Source of the DNA: Hadesarchaea archaeon
GTDB taxonomy: Archaea > Hadarchaeota > Hadarchaeia > Hadarchaeales > Hadarchaeaceae
Length of the DNA stretch: 30,549 nt
Reading direction: 5' to 3'
NCBI GenBank assembly: GCA_030615805.1
Contig: JAUWYN010000003.1
Location: 1 to 30,549 of the forward strand
The position numbers were made by a program, and so were the translations under genes. The notes under the pieces are model-generated. The model ran no database searches and was not told where the DNA came from. It was given only the letters and a program-made list of their open reading frames with translations. Positions 28,125 to 30,549 of the stretch are shown here, in pieces (position 1 is the stretch's first letter; the number at the start of each line of letters is the position of its first letter).

Positions 28125-28880
28125 GTGGGGTGGCGTTTGTTACCTTTGCGCGTGGATGACGCGTTCACGAGCATGGCGATTGATGAGGCGCTGCTCAAAC
28201 TAAACGCGGAGGGCAAGTCACCCAACACCATCAGATTTTGGCGCTGGCTCCCCTCGACGATTTCGATCGGCTGCTTCCAGAGCGTCGAGCGCGAGGTCGA
28301 GCTCGAGGTGGCAAAGCGTTACGGTGTAGACGTTGTGAGACGAATAACAGGTGGGGGCGCGGTTTTTCATGACCACGGCGGCGAGCTCACCTACAGTGTC
28401 GTGTGCAAGCAAGGTGATGTCCCTGACGACATCATCGAGTCCTATCGCTTGATCTGCGGCGGTCTAGTCCATGGTTTTGAACGACTAGGGCTGCGGGCGG
28501 AGTTCAAGCCGGTCAACGATGTGATTGGTAATAGAAAGAAAATCTCTGGTAGCGCTCAGACTCGACGATGGGGCTCGGTGCTCCAGCATGGGACAATTCT
28601 GATAGATCCAGATATCCGACGAATGTTTGAGTTATTGAGGGTAAGCCCCGAAAAGATTTCGGACAAGTTCATCGCATCAATCTATGAGCGCGTAACTTCA
28701 CTCAAGCGAGAGTTGGACAAAAAGCCCAGTTTCGATGAGGTTGCAGCTGCGATGCGGGCTGGATTTGAGCAAGCACTTGAGGTCACGCTTGTCGAGGGGA
28801 ACCCCACCGCAGAGGAGATGAAATTAGCAACAAAGCTCAAACCGAAATATGCGTCGGATGAGTGGACGAAGAAAAAGTGA
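28125..28880 (+). CDS. lplA: Lipoate-protein ligase A, catalytic N-terminal subunit
   Basis: This 251-residue protein of the biotin/lipoate ligase fold activates lipoate to lipoyl-AMP and transfers it to a lysine of lipoyl domains. Motifs are WRWLPSTISIGCFQSVEREV, VRRITGGGAVFHDHGGELTYSV (the RRxSGGGxVxHD site, from 71), and NDVIGNRKKISGSAQTR, with K138/K139, one of which is the lipoate-binding catalytic lysine, then QHGTILID. The usual C-terminal domain is missing and is supplied by the preceding lplB gene. GTG 28125 starts directly after the lplB stop. Lipoylated partner proteins (E2, GcvH) are not in this window. Confidence 0.93.
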   Translation: MGWRLLPLRVDDAFTSMAIDEALLKLNAEGKSPNTIRFWRWLPSTISIGCFQSVEREVELEVAKRYGVDVVRRITGGGAVFHDHGGELTYSVVCKQGDVPDDIIESYRLICGGLVHGFERLGLRAEFKPVNDVIGNRKKISGSAQTRRWGSVLQHGTILIDPDIRRMFELLRVSPEKISDKFIASIYERVTSLKRELDKKPSFDEVAAAMRAGFEQALEVTLVEGNPTAEEMKLATKLKPKYASDEWTKKK

Positions 28881-28930
28881 ATATGTCAAGTTAGGTTCAG
28901 GGTTTGGAAAGCCAGCTTTTCCGCGTTTGT

Positions 28931-30549
28931 TCACGGTGGTGGCGCTGGACCTGGTCCATAGGGTTTGTATAACGTGTCCTCTCTGCGCTTATCAATTTCT
29001 TCATTTATCTTTCTTCCTTGTTCTGGAGAGATGTTACCTCCTATATCGCCGTAATTCATGATGTTTTTCGGCCGCCTTGCACCCTGCGCGGCAGCATTGC
29101 CCGCCGGAGAATCCTTAGCCCAGGACTTGGTGAACTCGTGGATCAGCTCGTGAGCAAGCACGATGCGGTTTTTGTAGTCGTGACCACTACCTTCAACGAA
29201 GATCACGTCGTCCGTATGCCAACCGATGCCCTCAAAGCTATCGGGCACGTAGTAAACGTTCAACCATCGCCCCCATTTATTCTGACTTATCAGTTTCTTC
29301 CTTTGGTTGTCCTCTTTTTCGTTTGGAACGCCTTCCGTACCCTCGATATCACCATCCGGGACTTTATTGTCCCACTCGCTCTTCGGGATGTGGTTGATCT
29401 CCACGATGAAGACGAACCAGTATTTCAACCTGCATGCCAAAGCGTTTGTGTTAAATATGTTTTCGGCCCTGTCCACATCGCCCCTAACGTCGTTCTCGTT
29501 GACCCCAGAGTTCTCCACGATCCAGACCTTTAGTGGCACTATCACGCGCTTGAAAGTCTTGCCGTTTTCGGTCACGTTTTCCGGTGGTGGAGGGATTTCT
29601 TCGTCGTCGAGATCATACAAATACAACTCTGTGATGGAAATGGGGGTATTATCCACAAGTTGGAGGGGTTGAAAATCCAAAACCGCGATGTTAGTGGTCT
29701 CGGCAATCTGGGTGCCGTACTGCCATATCGCGATGGAATTTGGGTCTATATTCTCTACCACAGGCGCGGGAAAAAGATCGTTGGGATCACCATCAGAAGC
29801 CCCTAGGAAATTGAGGACAGAACTATCGTACTGGACGGTCATGTAGTAGGTGCCAAGTTGTCCTCGGATAGGCGGAACAGACACATTTATACTGGCCGAG
29901 ATTTTTTGACCATCGACTTCGGATACTTCAATCTCAAGGTTTTCGTATGAAATTACTTCTATTTCTGGAGGGGTCACCGTGGTTGTGATTTCCATGTCAA
30001 CCGCTGGGTACTCCACCTCGATGCTCCCCGAGACCCCTGTATTATTGTCCTTTACGGTAACTTCTGCGACCCCCCAGTCGTCCAAGATGAGCTCCATGCT
30101 GAACGTGTTATCAGGGTTAGTTTGCACATACCCGAGCTCGCCAAATGAAGTTGTCACCCAAGGCTCAATAACCTCATCCGGTGGAACGACGTTGCCGTAT
30201 GCATCAACGAAGTAAAAATTCACCATCGGGGAAACGAATTCGGTGATAACATTAGCAACTTCTCCAGGGATGAACGTGATTTCGCCCGAGGTAGTGATTG
30301 TAGCTTCTCCCGCTTTGGCTGTAAGAGCATAGGTTCCAGCCCACCCTGAGGTCAGGCTCGAGGTGTAAGTGCCATCACCTTGGTCGGTCAGCTCCAAGGG
30401 TACACCCCACACGCCGAGCGCGTTGGGTATAGTATAGCGGAGCGATATGTCGACGCCGCTCATCGGGTTACCCTCGTTGTCGAAGGCGCTCACGACTATC
30501 GAGCTTGTATCGCCAGCCGTCACCGGGGAGTCGACTGAGATGGAGAGCG
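28931..30549 (-). CDS. Secreted multidomain metallopeptidase-like protein, N-terminus outside window
   Basis: The minus-strand frame is open to the window edge, so the protein is longer than the 538 residues visible. In order from the edge there are an Ig-like strand repeat (VTAGDTSSIVVSAFDNEGNP), further beta-sandwich regions, and a cohesin-like module (VDGQKISASINVSVPP, then TYYMTVQYDSSVLNFLGASDG and IAVLDFQPL, about 190-300). The C-terminal domain has VLAHELIHEFTKSW (HExxH at 29138-29152) and a Met-turn-like IMNYG. The third zinc ligand is not obvious. Acidic, Asn/Thr-rich composition and lack of Cys fit an exported surface protein. It ends GPGPAPPP with no membrane anchor. It is preceded by no SD in view. 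Confidence 0.82.
   Translation of the reverse strand, partial: LSISVDSPVTAGDTSSIVVSAFDNEGNPMSGVDISLRYTIPNALGVWGVPLELTDQGDGTYTSSLTSGWAGTYALTAKAGEATITTSGEITFIPGEVANVITEFVSPMVNFYFVDAYGNVVPPDEVIEPWVTTSFGELGYVQTNPDNTFSMELILDDWGVAEVTVKDNNTGVSGSIEVEYPAVDMEITTTVTPPEIEVISYENLEIEVSEVDGQKISASINVSVPPIRGQLGTYYMTVQYDSSVLNFLGASDGDPNDLFPAPVVENIDPNSIAIWQYGTQIAETTNIAVLDFQPLQLVDNTPISITELYLYDLDDEEIPPPPENVTENGKTFKRVIVPLKVWIVENSGVNENDVRGDVDRAENIFNTNALACRLKYWFVFIVEINHIPKSEWDNKVPDGDIEGTEGVPNEKEDNQRKKLISQNKWGRWLNVYYVPDSFEGIGWHTDDVIFVEGSGHDYKNRIVLAHELIHEFTKSWAKDSPAGNAAAQGARRPKNIMNYGDIGGNISPEQGRKINEEIDKRREDTLYKPYGPGPAPPP

Noticed and set aside
1..30549. CRISPR arrays, tRNA or rRNA genes, insertion sequences and integrases.
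   Set aside because: I scanned the spacers and coding regions and saw no direct-repeat arrays, no cloverleaf-type sequences with TTCGA loops in spacers, and no transposase or integrase motifs.

Overview
The window is archaeal chromosome. The evidence is a set of archaea-specific genes: TiaS (agmatidine synthase for tRNA-Ile2), deoxyhypusine synthase, RNA polymerase subunit K, thermosome, FEN-1 with a PCNA-binding tail, CDP-archaeol synthase, a tetraether lipid synthase-type radical SAM enzyme, the bifunctional FBP aldolase/phosphatase, Trm112 and DUF371. Genes are tightly packed, many with 1-20 nt overlaps. They use TTTAAA/TTATAA-type TATA boxes, a mixture of leaderless starts and strong GAGGTGATC-type Shine-Dalgarno (SD) sites, and frequent GTG/TTG starts. 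The tetraether lipid gene fits a (hyper)thermophile or another GDGT-making lineage. A deep euryarchaeal or Hadarchaeota-like source is a guess; I cannot fix the lineage by eye. No rRNA, tRNA, CRISPR, transposase or integrase is visible. Layout: (1) 1-7216 is translation and housekeeping. It holds tiaS (5' end cut off by the window), deoxyhypusine synthase, a relic of a PGF-type surface protein, a metallo-beta-lactamase-fold hydrolase divergent from a DUF429 protein, a one-cyclin-repeat TFB-like protein divergent from a degenerate MinD-like ATPase, several very small ORFs, Mut7-C RNase, AMMECR1, a small coiled-coil protein and a membrane protein. (2) 7262-8392 is fbp, the gluconeogenic enzyme. 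(3) 8431-16986 is a membrane and glycan island. It has small membrane proteins, a VTT/DedA-like protein, a nucleotidyltransferase-cupin fusion, a polytopic GT-C-like protein, three GT4 glycosyltransferases and a UPF0104 flippase-like protein; together they look like a surface glycan or glycolipid assembly locus. (4) 17052-21347 is core information processing and protein quality control: Trm112, DUF371, L-isoaspartyl methyltransferase, FEN-1, and rpoK overlapping the 3' end of the thermosome gene. (5) 21415-24240 is a lipid module: tetraether synthase divergent from trmB-carS across a 48-bp spacer with one central TATA box and an inverted repeat. (6) 24234-27244 has two phosphoribosyltransferases, a zinc-finger miniprotein, a small TOPRIM protein, a HAD phosphatase and a small membrane exporter-like protein. 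(7) 27314-28880 is a three-gene operon of a macrodomain protein and a split lipoate-protein ligase (C-terminal part, then N-terminal part). (8) 28931 to the window end is the C-terminal part of a large secreted multidomain protein with Ig-like and cohesin-like modules and an HExxH metallopeptidase domain. The two most interesting systems are the macrodomain-lipoate ligase operon, which recalls the bacterial link between lipoylation and reversible ADP-ribosylation but lacks its other partners here, and the tetraether/CDP-archaeol lipid module with its own TrmB-type regulator. A stand-alone single-cyclin TFB fragment gene and several small proteins of 47-58 residues are also notable.
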